NCBI RefSeq assembly: GCF_000003605.2
Contig: NW_003129865.1
Location: forward strand, 60,100-112,050
Reading direction: 5' to 3'
DNA length: 51,951 bases
Origin: Saccoglossus kowalevskii
Taxonomy: Eukaryota > Hemichordata > Enteropneusta > Harrimaniidae
The position numbers and the translations under genes were made by a program. Of the stretch, positions 11,671 to 23,636 are shown piece by piece; the first letter of the stretch is position 1; each line of letters opens with the position of its first letter. The notes beneath the pieces were generated by a model. It saw only the letters and a list, made by a program, of their open reading frames with translations. It had not been told where the DNA came from and ran no database searches.

Positions 11671-12471
11671 AGTTGTGTTCACGCATGGAGCTTTTTAGCT
11701 CCATGGTTCACGTTACACGAAGTACGGGCTAAGATTTAAGCTGATTTAGGCTTATCTAGCATATTTGCATTTCGGCTAGACCCAATTGCGTCCACGCACA
11801 GGGAGGGCCAGTCGTTAGCACGGGCTAAGGGGTGCCATTAAGTCGGTGACCTTTGGTAAGCCGCTATTTACGAACGAAAAATGGATGACACGCGCGCTAG
11901 TGTCGTTACACGAACATGGGACAATTTTCACACCCAAATGTCGCCGCAGAGGGCGCTTAGCCCTGGGNNNNNNNNNNNNNNNNNNNNNNNNNNNNNNNNN
12001 NNNNNNNNNNNNNNNNNNNNNNNNNNNNNNNNNNNNNNNNNNNNNNNNNNNNNNNNNNNNNNNNNNNNNNNNNNNNNNNNNNNNNNNNNNNNNNNNNNNN
12101 NNNNNNNNNNNNNNNNNNNNNNNNNNNNNNNNNNNNNNNNNNNNNNNNNNNNNNNNNNNNNNNNNNNNNNNNNNNNNNNNNNNNNNNNNNNNNNNNNNNN
12201 NNNNNNNNNNNNNNNNNNNNNNNNNNNNNNNNNNNNNNNNNNNNNNNNNNNNNNNNNNNNNNNNNNNNNNNCTTAGCCCGTGCTAAGGAGCTGTGCGTGA
12301 ACGCAACTCGATACATTTTTCGTCCGTAAATAGCGGCTTACCAAAGGTCACCGACTAATGGCACCCCTTAGCCCGTGCTAACGACTGGCCCTCCCTGTGC
12401 GTGGATGCAATTGGGTCAAGCCTAAATCAGCTTATTTCTTAGCCCGTACTTCGTGTAACGTGAACACAACT
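11671..12471. mobile_element. Foldback element with long terminal inverted repeats, interrupted by the assembly gap
   Basis: The left arm (about 11671-11883) and right arm (about 12313-12471) are near-identical inverted copies. Matching blocks include AGTTGTGTTCAC, CGTTACACGAAGTACGGGCT, GGGAGGGCCAGTCGTTAGCA, GGGGTGCCATTA, GGTGACCTTTGGTAAGCCGC and the final CGAAAAATG. The left arm is longer because of two insertions. The near-palindromic word TTAGCACGGGCTAA recurs in both arms and beside the gap. No protein is encoded in the visible part. It ends about 160 bp before exon 1 of gene B, probably inside that gene's 5'UTR intron. The superfamily is unknown. Confidence 0.85.
11968..12271. other. Assembly gap of 304 N
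   Basis: The unsequenced run lies in the loop of the foldback element. The true size and content are unknown; long inverted repeats commonly break assemblies. Confidence 0.99.
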
Positions 12472-12634
12472 ATGGATACCTATATTAGGCATACAACCAT
12501 ATAACGATATCCTTAGAACGCTTCCGCCATCCGTGGCTGGTGTGTAGAAGCAGTGGACATACATTCTAACAAATTTCAGTTGTTCGATTCATTACTGGAA
12601 AATAATCATTTTCAAATTATAATTTCAGATTAAA

Positions 12635-13004
12635 ATGTCTACACCACCTGTTTATGAGTGTAAATTGAGCGTCGAACTACAGGAGAAAGCCAGAAGAGAA
12701 CTTAATGAAACCCAGGAATCACGTACAATTGGTTTAAAGAAACTATTTGAGATGGTCAGATCACGCCCTGATATTACCTGTCCAACTGATGCTGTTTTTC
12801 TTCTGGGTTTCTTACGAGCGCGAAAGTTTAATATTGACAGGGCATGCAAGTTGTTGGAAAACTGGTGCAAAATGCGAACGAGTATACCCGAGGTTTTTAG
12901 CAACTATAGGCCATCGGATTTGAAAGAGTTGATAGAAAGTGGGGTATGTGTCATGTTGGAGTCACGTGATAACGAAGGCAGATCAGTGATTGTTGAACGT
13001 CCAG
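12635..13004 (+). CDS. Gene B exon 1 (residues 1-123): CRAL-TRIO N-terminal helical domain
   Basis: The ATG lies 6 bases after a TTTCAG acceptor at 12623-12628. The exon ends CCAG before GTTAGT at 13005, in phase 1. It contains TCPTDAVFLLGFLRARKF and LIESGVCVMLE, both with close equivalents in gene A. Confidence 0.93.
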
Positions 13005-16000
13005 GTTAGTATCATTAGGTTCAGATACAAACACAAGCTATGACACGACCTTGCTTAATATTCAGTTGAACAGTATAGCTTGTTGGCACCCAGAGATATG
13101 ATATCATAAACAATATTGCCGCTTCAGCACTTGTACAATTTCGAAATTCATATTTTAATATTTGCATATGTGAACATTACGTCATACTAGGTAACTGGGA
13201 TGTGAAGAAGTATTCGGCATGGGATATAACGAAAATAGAAATGATGATGTGTGATCTACATCTTCGAAATGAAGAAACTCAGATAAATGGAATCGTGGAT
13301 ATATTCGACATGGAAGGATTCGGACTTCACCACATGACACAATTTGGGCCTCGCTTTCTAATAAGAACAGCGCCTATCATGAACGCGGTAAGTACAATAT
13401 GATGTCATATATAATGGATGACGTAAGTACGTAATATTACATCATTCATACCTAATATGACATTTCAAATGAACGAAGTAAGTACATAATTTGACATATC
13501 TCGCGAACGAAGTAAGTGTCATGAATTAGTTTTCGCGTATCTGTTGGTCGACTTAATTAACTGATTGCGAGCGAATTGCTGTGTTATGTCTGTCGTCGTT
13601 TAGGCCTATTTGAAGTTTTGGACGGAACTTGGCTCAGTGATTTGGAACTAATTACGAGATAACCGTCGCTATTCTGACTACGATTTCTGACAGTTGGTAT
13701 CCGTGGTTATTAATGTAGTAAACGATTAATCAAAAGATATGACGTATTCAGTACTTAGTGTGATTGGCTTCATGATTGAAGGTTACGCCTTAGAGTCTTT
13801 TTACTGTTTTGTAATTGGTTAGAGTTTTGAAAATGAATAAAGAGAGTTTGAGTTGGTCTTGGGTACTCCACGATAGACGCAGTCGAAGTCCAGTCCTGGA
13901 GAGCCTTGGGGCGAGTCTAAGCACAGTCTTGGGCTAGTCTTGAGTCAGCCTTGCGATAGTCTTGGGGATTTTTCCCCAGGGCGCTGTGTCTTATAGAGTG
14001 CTCGACTGATCGACTAAGACGAGAGTTGAAACGTATTTCGTTGTGTGTGTCTTATTTGACTGTAAAGCTTAATGACTTCCCCAATCCCGTACCTCAAGGG
14101 GACGAGATATAGAGACGAGACGAGATTGCCCCCTGACACGTGTGGAGAACCCCGGAGAGAAGAATTTCCCCCTGATATAAGTACAACATGTCATATCCCG
14201 TGAACGAAATAATTGTCACGCGAGATCATATCCCATTAACGAACTTCGTATCACCAGGACACTGAGTTTTCAATACATCATCCATATTATATTGCTAGTA
14301 TAATTGTGATAAAACTTAACGAATACTGTGTGTGTGTTTTTTTCTTCGAAGGACACTTTACCGTTAAGAGTAAAGGGGATTCACGTTGTTAACGAATCTG
14401 GTTTATTTGACGGTTTGTATGCCATGATAAAACCCTTTTTAAAGGAGAAAATGAGGAAACGGGTAAGTGCTTTGCTCTAATTAACTATTTTTTTAATATT
14501 GCTTTTACGTTTGAAGACAGACAACGGTGATATTAATTCAATAATTCTCCCATGAAGTGGACATTACTAATAAGAAAATAACATTTCCACTCGCAAAGGA
14601 TTATGGTTCAAATATCATAAACCACATATTCTGAGCACCAACCAACGAAGTGACTGCTACGGGATGGGGCGAGATTTCTCAAACGAAATTGGCTTTTTGA
14701 GAATGCGAGACAAAAGATGCCCAACGAGAGGTCAAAGATAACGTTGGCTTTTGTAACTACAATTTAAATTTTAAGAGAGGTTTATGTAAGGAATGTACAT
14801 CTAGCGTTTTTCTGTGGTCTTCTAAAGGTGAGGTGTTACTAGGATAACAAGGCGATGTAGAACTGTATAATGTAGTATTTCTCTTCAAGTTTAAGCACAC
14901 GGATTTGATGAACTTTATTTGAACCTTTCATCAGAAATCAGAATAAGAAAAAGACGAGAAGGGGACACACTTGAGAGCAAGACTCGAGGTTGCTTCTAAC
15001 AAACGATATACACAACAAATCTATCCGTAACAGACTTTCCTATTATAGACATTCCATAGGCTTCGATATTTTGAGTTGCTGTGATTTACATTGCGTAGCG
15101 CCCTCTTGAGTTTATTATTGTTATCGTATCATCGGGGGCGGACATCCGGGCATTTTCTACCGCCTGGCAACCCTCGCGGTGAAAACAAGGACCAAAAACT
15201 CGCAGAAAACGGTACTTTGCGATAGTTGATGAGAGTCCCCTGAACAGTGTAACAAGATTAGCCCTACGTGTGTAACATATATGAATTTGGTTGTTCAGGA
15301 TTACTTCAAAGTTGAGTTTGTGTTGTTTTCTCGAGTTTTCACCGGCTCCACCGGCGTTCCACAGCAGCGCGCACAAAGCCCATAGAATTACGTGGTACAG
15401 TGATGCGCGTCTTAGCAACGTAGAACGTCTGTGACGTAGCTCCGCCCCCGAGGATAGAAATACGTGGTACAGTGGTGCGCGTCTTAGCAACGTAGAACGT
15501 CCGTGACGTAGCTCCGCCCCCGAGGATACGATCTCGTTGTTATTCAGTCTGCACGAGAACCCCTACTTTGAAGGTGTAGCATAGCCTGTCGCCTGTCACG
15601 CTGTCTGCATGCACGCTTAAGAAATCCTAGCATTCTATAAGCTTTCTTAACGCATTTGTTAACATGGTCACCAAAGTCTAACGAAATAGACAATAAAACG
15701 CCTAGATTACGTATAGCAATGTACATTTTGCGAGATTTATAAATTGAATTGTCATATGAATCACTGTATTCGAATACAACGTAAATCTTCTTGGAAATTG
15801 ATCATAGTATGAATTGATTTGAATATCTTAGCGTCATCTGCACACATTGATATATTGCAAAACACTGCTGGCTAGATCATTTACATACATTAATGTACAG
15901 TAAAACAACAAGTTGTGAACTATGTGGGACTTCAGACGTAATTCCACTTAAAACAGACGCATTGCCACTATTTAAAATAACTCCTTGTTGTTATTAATAT

Positions 16001-16968
16001 TTATGATTGAAACCAGACTAACAAATTTCTATTGATTTCATAAAAAGATATTTTATGCAAAACAGACTAAGAACGAACAAGTCAAAAACGCTTTAGAAAA
16101 ATCAAGATCAATAGAATCAACTTGGTGACTATCTTATAAGGCGTTACGAATGAAAAAAAAAGCATAAAAGTATACCTTACTAGCTTATTGACAGTAAGTC
16201 TGCCCGTAATAAAACTACGTTGTTCCTCGGACTTAGAATGTTATACTTATTAAAAAATAATGCGTTAAAAAAGACAACAAACAAATAAGCTTATAATTGC
16301 TAAAGTTACTTCTATCAGTCAATTAAAAAAAATGGAACAATATTGGAACGTTTCAAAGCAGAGTGGAAATTACCCATCTGCATAGACTTACTAAAAATAA
16401 TCATCATTGGAATATTCAATTCATTGGCACATTTGTTTCAAAAAAGTAAGTTGTTAAAACCGCTGACTTTGTTCTCGTCAAATGTTTAGTTTTGTCAATT
16501 GAAATTAAGAACTTCCTGGCATTCTACCATTGAATTCTATACAGACGACGCTATGAAAGGTTGTTATCGAGCGAATACTTTACGTAATGTCACTGACAAA
16601 TCGCAGAGTCAACGAGTTAGTCGTTACAGCCTTATATTGTCGATACAGTTATGATTAATAATACAAATATTTGACATTTGTGCTGACCTCCTTGCTATTG
16701 TTTTCAGTTTCATGTCCATAGTAGCGATTTGACTCAACTTCACGAACAACTGCCATCCCACATCCTTCCAACTGAGTACGGAGGATCGCACAGGGACAGT
16801 CTTGAATCGATAGTGCGGAACTGGACAGATGATTTGTTGAGCAAAGAAGAGTTGTTTGTTTCCATGGAAGCGTATGGTATAAAAGAGACAGAGCTGACCA
16901 AGAAGAGCGTAGATGATGCCGACACTATGGCTGGACTTGCAGGAACCTATAAGAAATTGGATACATAA
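12635..16968 (+). CDS. Gene B: alpha-tocopherol-transfer-protein-like CRAL-TRIO protein, complete, four coding exons
   Basis: The coding exons are 12635-13004, 13191-13387, 14352-14462 and 16708-16968. They total 939 bp and give 312 residues. Introns are 186, 964 and 2245 bp. Phases and the lengths of exons 2 and 3 match gene A exactly, so the two are tandem duplicates. Landmarks are FLRARKFNIDRACKLLE (N domain), VDIFDMEGFGLHHMTQFGPRF, RVKGIHVVNESGLFDGLYAM, KPFLKEKMRKR and HILPTEYGG. The role is intracellular carriage of a lipophilic ligand, as known for alpha-TTP and related proteins; the specific ligand is not readable. The C-terminal tail (KKSVDDADTM) is shared with the partial paralogue at 810-1070. 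Intron 3 carries an antisense decayed LINE and a 72-bp tandem duplication. Confidence 0.93.
13191..13387 (+). CDS. Gene B exon 2 (residues 124-189)
   Basis: The exon follows CATACTAG and ends AACGCG before a consensus GTAAGT at 13388. It is 197 bp. It encodes NWDVKKYSAWD, EMMMCDLHLRNEETQING and DIFDMEGFGLHHMTQFGPRF; the last of these is identical to gene A apart from the residue just before it. Three further GTAAGT motifs follow within 130 bases of the donor. Confidence 0.92.
13840..13985. repeat. Degenerate AGTCTTGG-rich tract in gene B intron 2
   Basis: Words of the form AGTCTTGGG, AGTCTTGAG and AGTCTAAG recur irregularly (for example CACAGTCTTGGGCTAGTCTTGAG, shown here as neighbouring words). 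It looks like an eroded simple tandem repeat. Confidence 0.45.
14352..14462 (+). CDS. Gene B exon 3 (residues 190-226)
   Basis: The exon follows a T-rich tract ending CGAAG and precedes GTAAGT. It is 111 bp in phase 0. It encodes DTLPLRVKGIHVVNESGLFD and KPFLKEKMRKR, keeping the basic patch seen in gene A. Confidence 0.92.
15382..15527. repeat. 72-bp tandem duplication in gene B intron 3
   Basis: Two adjacent copies with period 72 begin ATAGAATTACGTGG and ATAGAAATACGTGG and share CTTAGCAACGTAGAACGT and GACGTAGCTCCGCCCCCGAG. Very few bases differ, so the duplication is fairly recent. The 134-codon frame on the - strand across it is a by-product. Confidence 0.88.
15545..16410 (-). pseudogene. 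Decayed non-LTR retrotransposon (LINE) reverse transcriptase, antisense in gene B intron 3
   Basis: Read on the - strand across several frameshifts and stops, the ordered blocks of a LINE reverse transcriptase are visible. First is FSKSMQMGNFHSALKRSNIV at about 16400-16331, then VDSIDLDFSKAF (catalytic motif A) at about 16122-16088. Next is GITSEVPHSSQLVVLLY, matching the usual TSGVPQGSVLGPLLF block, at about 15950-15900. Then come MYVNDLAS, the catalytic CADDAKIF at about 15843-15820, and finally RNLGVLLSISLDFGDHVNKC plus KKAYRMLGFLKRACR (thumb). No endonuclease domain or 3' tail was recognised. The arrangement resembles CR1/Jockey/I-type elements; the clade is not resolved. It is clearly inactive. 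Confidence 0.88.
16708..16968 (+). CDS. Gene B exon 4 (residues 227-312) with stop codon
   Basis: The exon follows TTGTTTTCAG and ends in TAA. It encodes FHVHSSDLTQLHEQLP, HILPTEYGGSH, a terminal helix and the tail KKSVDDADTMAGLAG. At 261 bp it equals the exon at 810-1070, which points to a closer relationship with that gene than with gene A. Confidence 0.92.
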   Translation, partial: FHVHSSDLTQLHEQLPSHILPTEYGGSHRDSLESIVRNWTDDLLSKEELFVSMEAYGIKETELTKKSVDDADTMAGLAGTYKKLDT

Positions 16969-17193
16969 TTATATTCATGTTGTTCATAACCCACGTTAAT
17001 GTCACTTATGACTCTCACAAGGAATACATCGCCGGATTTCCCCAAAATGAATATATTTATATCAATATCTTATTCTGAAACTGAAATGTTTTTTTCAATT
17101 TGTATTGGATATGGGTTGCTATGGTTACGAATTATTCAACAATTATTTAACTATTTCCATTTGATAAATATGTTAAAGCATTATTTCATACAA

Positions 17194-17199
17194 AATAAA
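17194..17199 (+). terminator. Candidate polyadenylation signal of gene B
   Basis: AATAAA lies 226 bases after the stop codon in an AT-rich tail. It is the first exact copy downstream of the gene that I noticed. Confidence 0.5.
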
Positions 17200-19201
17200 T
17201 ATTATTAATCATAATTTCCTGATAATTCATAACAACTTTAAGCGCATATATTATAACTATATGATACTGTTAACATAGATAACCGAACTAAGTAGAAACT
17301 AATAACTCAAAAAACATCCGCATATGCATGGATGTTTGACCCGTGTTTTGTGCGAAAATAGTTCGGTCATCGTATATTCAGTAACCAGGCAGTCATATAT
17401 TACGATTTCAATACTTGGAATGATTTCCTTTTTGACATTCAAAGTCTTTCTATTCATTTAAGCATTCAGTAAAAACGTAAGTTTATATTAGATATGTTTT
17501 ATTTTATAGGGTGTAGTTTTTGACTCTTTAACCAATAGTTGTATGTGAATATTACAGTTTTACTCTGTTATTATTATTATATTTTTGTCTTGTTTTTGTG
17601 AATCAGGAGATACAATAAAATCACGTTGTAAAAATGCAAGGAAATACGGACCATATGTTTCCGTAGTTTGAAATATCACTTTCTCATTATAATTGGTCTT
17701 CTACAATAAATATAGCAATTTGCTTCTAACATGAAATTCATTTCATTGAGTTTGTGTTATAATCTATTCGTCTACGCCTGTGGGTTGACAAGGAACAAGT
17801 ATGTCACTTTAGAACAAGTCGTGTGTGTGCCATGTTTTATTTCTAAATAGACTGAACGATCAACCCACGAATATAACTGTTTTGTTCAACCTCTATTCTA
17901 TGGACACTTATAACGTGGTGTCCGGCTTTTATTCATAATTTATCGCTATGTGACGATCGGTGTATCTGCCATGGTGTAATTATCAGTGTAACCACATCGA
18001 GGTCACGACTCGGTTAGCCTTGCTCAACTGGTTCGTAACCAGTCTTGTGATTGGTTGTTGCCAAATGCTACAGGCCACGCCTCCAAACTTTGCCGTGCGT
18101 TCGGGCAAACCGTTAGGAATTCCTAAATGGAGTCAATTTGTGTAGTTTTCTTGATTTATTCTGCAGATATCGGTAATTTGTAGGCAAGGCTTTGGCAAAA
18201 TTTGAAGGAGCAACTAATATTCTTCAACCTGGTATTTTTTTTAGATTTTATTTTTTATTCTTTTCGTCTGTTTTTTCGAGTTTAAAAAATGTGAGCTGGC
18301 TGGAGCCTTCATCCCTTGTCTATTTCTTACACTCGATACCAGCCGATAACCCCCCCCCCTCCCCCCGCTCATAAACACCGCGTACTACAGTTGATTATAG
18401 TTCCTGGGCTCCCTGTGATACGACAGACTGGCGTACTATTCGTTATCTTAAAAGGAAGGAAGGAGAGGTGTCGAGGTGGCGTGGCGTCGTGAGTAGATTT
18501 CTTCCCCTGGACGCCGAGTTGGGCGTCACTATCTAGAGAGAGGCGGTGGTGTCGAGCGGCCAACATAGTAAACCAAACTTAAAACTCGTGATAGTGATAC
18601 TGGTGCAGACGACTATGGTCGAACAACCATGAAAAATAAATGGCGGAACTTTGGTGTTGTACATTTAGCGCAGAAATAAAAGACACGCCCACAGTTGGAC
18701 AACCAATCGTTTTATTATTGGTCACGATGTACCACGGATCATCTCCACGTCCTTTGTAACACCACATACCCGACGTGCCGCCATCCAATGGCGGGATTAG
18801 CGGCTTCCTTTGTGCACAATCAGCGTCAACTTCATGAGAGAAACACGACGCACTTGCTAAGCCAGACCGTCTGGTGGCGCCCTTTTATTTCATCAATAAC
18901 CAATTATACTATTATTCTGTTCCCGAATTGGACATTTGTTTATTTGGAGTAATTTCTAATTCTTCGCCAGGTCTTTAGTAATTAATGATTCCACGTATTT
19001 ATTTGGCCGATATTTGACAGACGTAAAATGCCATAATGTTAATTCGCGGAAATTTAAACACACTGATACTGATAATGAATTACAAATTTGCCAAAAAATA
19101 CTAAATTTGGTATCCCATGAAAATAATTGAAATCAAAATATTTGGCAATATATTAAGTTTTCCGTCGCATGCACACAATGGAAATATCATACAAAATGGG
19201 C

Positions 19202-19427
19202 TTAATATACTAATGTTGTATTTAATTTATTGTAAGAACGAGTTTACATCCTGGAATGGCCACGATGTACCACGGATCACATGGCACCCAATTCATATAT
19301 CACCAATACCACAGTACGGAGTTTTTTTTAACAACGAGTCAAAAATAAGACTAATATACTAAATTTGTATTTAATTAATTGTAAGGATGAGATTACATTG
19401 TGAAATGGCCACGATGTACCACGGACC
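19202..19427. repeat. Two direct copies of an approximately 76-bp repeat, with a third partial copy at 18713-18740
   Basis: The segments starting at 19202 and 19351 share TAATATACTAA, TTGTATTTAATT, ATTGTAAG, TTACAT and AATGGCCACGATGTACCACG in the same order, about 149 bases apart. The core CACGATGTACCACGGATCA is found again at about 18723. No function is apparent. Confidence 0.75.
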
Positions 19428-22400
19428 CGTCAGGCGTGTGTTGGGTTGTCGCCATCTACAGAGGGCGCATCTCAAACGAGCAAGTCCGATATGCCCTAGA
19501 CTACATGTTTTCAACTATTTCGCCTGTGAATTATAATTTGCACGTGTGGTCCAATGGGAGTCACAGGGCTGTCTACAATTAGCGGAACTGGAAAGCAAAT
19601 AACACCTATTTCAAAAATAATCATTCTGTAATTAGTTATTAATAATTAAAACATTCAAAAACACTGAGATGTCCGTGCGTAGTATCAGACAGACACTGAG
19701 GAAAAGACGTGTCTGTGAATCAGAGGTCACTCGCTAAAGGATCGCACGATCTACAATGTTCACTGTGGTGCGGAATATGTATATCCACAATGCCACCATG
19801 CCATCGAATTTGTATCATCAATTTTGATGGTTGAAATCCAAGTTCGTGTATCCAACTGTTATTATATTATGAATCAAACTTAAAAATTCATAGTGTTAAC
19901 ACTTACAAAATCATACTAATGTCAACACTTACAAGACTATGATTGCTAACTACCATCTACTTGTGGCATATTTTTACTGATGTTATACTGATATATACTA
20001 TGTAGAAGAAATGTTTTTCTAATGTTGTGAAAAATAATGTCGACACGTGATGATGGTACTCTATAATTCCAATTTACATCAACAGAAATTGGGTTGTTTG
20101 TCCGTTTGTATCGTCAAATACGCCCTCTACGGGCGTTAAGTATCATAATTGCTGTATAGTTCGCCCTCAACCGTCTATCGCTCATACAAGAATTTCAACG
20201 TAATAAATCCCTAACAGATTATCCCTACGTTTTACGTGTAATTTCTCACAAGTCAGACTGGCAATGAATGTTATTAACCGATACCAAATCCAAACACAGT
20301 ATTATGGGTGAGGATGGTGACAGATCTCTTCAAACATACAACACAGAAACGTCGTGGCAGTATTAGAAATAGAGAAACACGACTGATAAACATTGTCAAA
20401 ACGTTTACTCATTCATAAATTGTGGTTATCCTAACTGCCCAACCAAGTCGTTCTGTTGTGTAGTAGGATTATCATAGAGGTATTAATACAAAGGTTTGCC
20501 CTTTCAAAATGTCTTGGTTGACTAATTTGAATGAAAATAAAAACAATTCCGATTCACCGAATTTCTTTATACATTCAAACAAACTGGATTTTCGTCGTTT
20601 AAAGTTGCGACATTTGCACACAGAGGGAGTCGTAAAACTGTCTATTAACCATATTGAGTAAGTTAATGTCTAATTCGAGATTAACTATATGATTCGGCTG
20701 TATAGAAAAATGTAATTGTTAGCCTGTCATGTAATTGTGTTCCCTGGCGATTACAATTGAAAAACATGGTAGGTACAATTAATAATGCAAACGAACCAAC
20801 TGTGAGGGCGATGTCGCGTTTATCATGTCTATTGATTATATAATTTATACTAACATCAAAATGTTGTAAAAAAAATAAATAAACATAAATTGGTTCAAAA
20901 AAACTTGCTCACAAACTAAAAGAAGAAACACAGTGTGGCGTATGTAAAAAAAAACAAAAAAAACAGTCAGAACATTTTTGTTTGAATTAATCAATGCCAC
21001 TTCTCACCAGGTTTAGCGAGTATACATTAACAATAAACGCTGGTCACATGATATGTCCAATGCAATATGAATAATTTTAGTGAAAGTATATATTTATATC
21101 ACACGAGATTACCGTGTGGTTTCGGTCGTGCATATAATGTTATTCGTGTTGCAACAATTTTGAACAATAACATCAACTTGGACAGCGAGATGAAAATAAG
21201 TCGATATTTTATATTATAACGACTTAAAATGTGATTTATTATTTGGAGTTGTTCTACCTTGCGTCTGAGAGACGTGAAGTTCATGCGTGACCTTGTGGCA
21301 CCATAGATCCGGACAAATACCGCAGCGGGCGCTGTGTCCTGATAATGGTCACTGTTCGGAAGTGGTCACGATACACGGTTGTCATGGAAATACATGTACC
21401 GATCTCTACCACGCATATGACATTTTCTCAAGCAAACTATCTTTTGTCTTCGTTTTTTAGCAATTAAATTACAATAAAAGAGACAATTTCCCCGTTAATT
21501 TGACATTTATTCAGCGATAACCTCTAATTTAGCATTATTTCAAATGAAGTAAGTGTTTGTATTGTGCTTTTCGTGATCCAACTATTATCTCCATTGTTTG
21601 ATGCGGCAGTGAATCAGGTGTAAACTGCCTCCGTATTATTTGGTAATTTGAGGGTAAAATCTCGTTAAAATGCCTCTTTTTAGGTTGAAAAACATTAATC
21701 ATTGCCGAGTTATCCTATATAATGATCAGATATGCGGAATTAATAAATCAAGGGATGTGACAGTCACGAAATTCCTCCTTAGAAACATGCAAACACGGTG
21801 TATTTCTATGTAAATATGAATATGTCCACCTGTGTCTTGTATCAGATATGACGTGCACTGGGGACATTTTATTTTATAACAGTAGAAAGATTTGTAGTAG
21901 TTGTCGTCATCGGACTTAATTTAACAACTAATTGTACTTTTGTATTTGTTCGATTGTGTTCGATGCAGACAATTCGTTACAACACCGTCTATTCAAGTTC
22001 CAGAAGCTGTGTAAACTGGACCCACACTTCTGACTGCTCGTAGTTGTGTACTGGTATGGTCTGGGCATTGGGAAACGGACACGGTGCTGAACATTCTTGA
22101 CCAATTGAAATCACTCACGCCTGTCCTAAATTTCGAGACAGAAAATCGTGTGAGGTACTTGGTATACTCAAATGCTTACCTCACTGAGGATGGTGGTGGC
22201 GACGAGTATGGCGGTAACCATGGCGATGTGTCGACATAACAATTCTGAATAATGAAATTATCCAAATTCAATTTGGTAATATGGTAAAATTTGAAAACGA
22301 GAAAATCCAAGTACATGACCACGTGAGATGCACTATCATGTCACGTGATACTAAATCTCAATGTACTGGTTGGAGGGGGGGGGGCTGTCGCGTACCATCA

Positions 22401-23634
22401 CCACATATCATCTACATGTGATATTCTCGTCTTCTAATTACATCTAAATAACACTATATCTTCTCGTTTATTCTCAATTAAAACCAAGGCTATGACTGTT
22501 GTGTCCGCGTTTCTATGGCAACTTAGTAACAATCTGTTGTATTATACAGACTTGGCTTTGGCCGTTATTCACTGCTTTGTCTGGAGCGTATGATTAATCT
22601 CGCTTCGCCGCCATGTGAATGTTGACCCCAGTTCAACTCCGTCAATACAGGAATGGAAATATCTGCTAATGCAGTAATGCAACCCATAGTTACCCGTGAC
22701 GTCATCTAACAATAGTTTTAAGGATGGCGTGTCTAACGAGGAACATTTGAAAGCACTCCTGTAACAACATCTTGGTGTTTTGCTCGGTGAAATGTTTCTT
22801 CAAATAAAGTGACAACGATCAAATAAAAAGAGGCTACCTGAACAATGTGTTTGTGATTTCTCCATGGCATTAAACCATCTACTGGTAGAATTTTGAAGTA
22901 AAAAAATGGCAAAATGCATGGAACATAATTCAAAAACTATGGTTCAGTTACCCGAACCAGTCGCATGGAATAATTACCGAAAATGTCCTGAAGCTCTTGT
23001 GTCAAAAGCGCTTTCTCCTCGAACACAAAAAATGATTTAACCATTATTTGTCGTTATGACTTTCTAAAGTCAATTTTCAACGATTTTGTCAATGCGCAAA
23101 ATAGATACACAAGTTTTTTAATGGAATGCAGGCAATCCACTACTGTGTGTAGTCTATTGAGCTATAGTATCCACATTGTACATGTCGTACTCTCAGTGTA
23201 CGTAACAGTCTGTATACTGTCGATGTGTCGCGTTCACTGCTTGCTTCTAACAAATACTTTAACGGGTTCCTTACAAAATAAGTTTTGTAATCACCCCTAG
23301 TAAACTGTATCTGGCGATCGAACAAACGATATACATGTCCGATATACAATTGCTTCTTTTTTACAAGAATCGAATTTATACTCCGGTGCAGAATTTTGGC
23401 CTGAAAATATACTTTTTTGTGTTTGGATTGTTAGTTGTATCTAATATCTTGGCATAGTGCCATGTTTCGATAGTGCCATGATATGTTATTTGCATAATAA
23501 ATATATTTATCATGTAAAATGTCTCTATTGCACACTAAGCTACTCTGAAGCAGACCTTCGTTCACAAAATCATTCAACCTAGTGTAAAATGACATGGGCC
23601 ATTCATATGAATACTACAGTCCCTTCCTACGCCT

Positions 23635-23636
<2 letters not shown>

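Noticed and set aside
11846-12316. Frames running through the N gap
   Set aside because: Most of each is unsequenced, and the flanks are the arms of the foldback element.
15086-15490. 134-codon frame on the - strand
   Set aside because: It spans the 72-bp duplication and has a repeated RRAxLYHV peptide only for that reason; no domain or splice signals.
18369-18566. Candidate third FGF exon (HLSFLPFKIT on the - strand)
   Set aside because: The FLP word is there, but the upstream part has a stop and lacks the YxTY and YVAL features of an FGF third exon.
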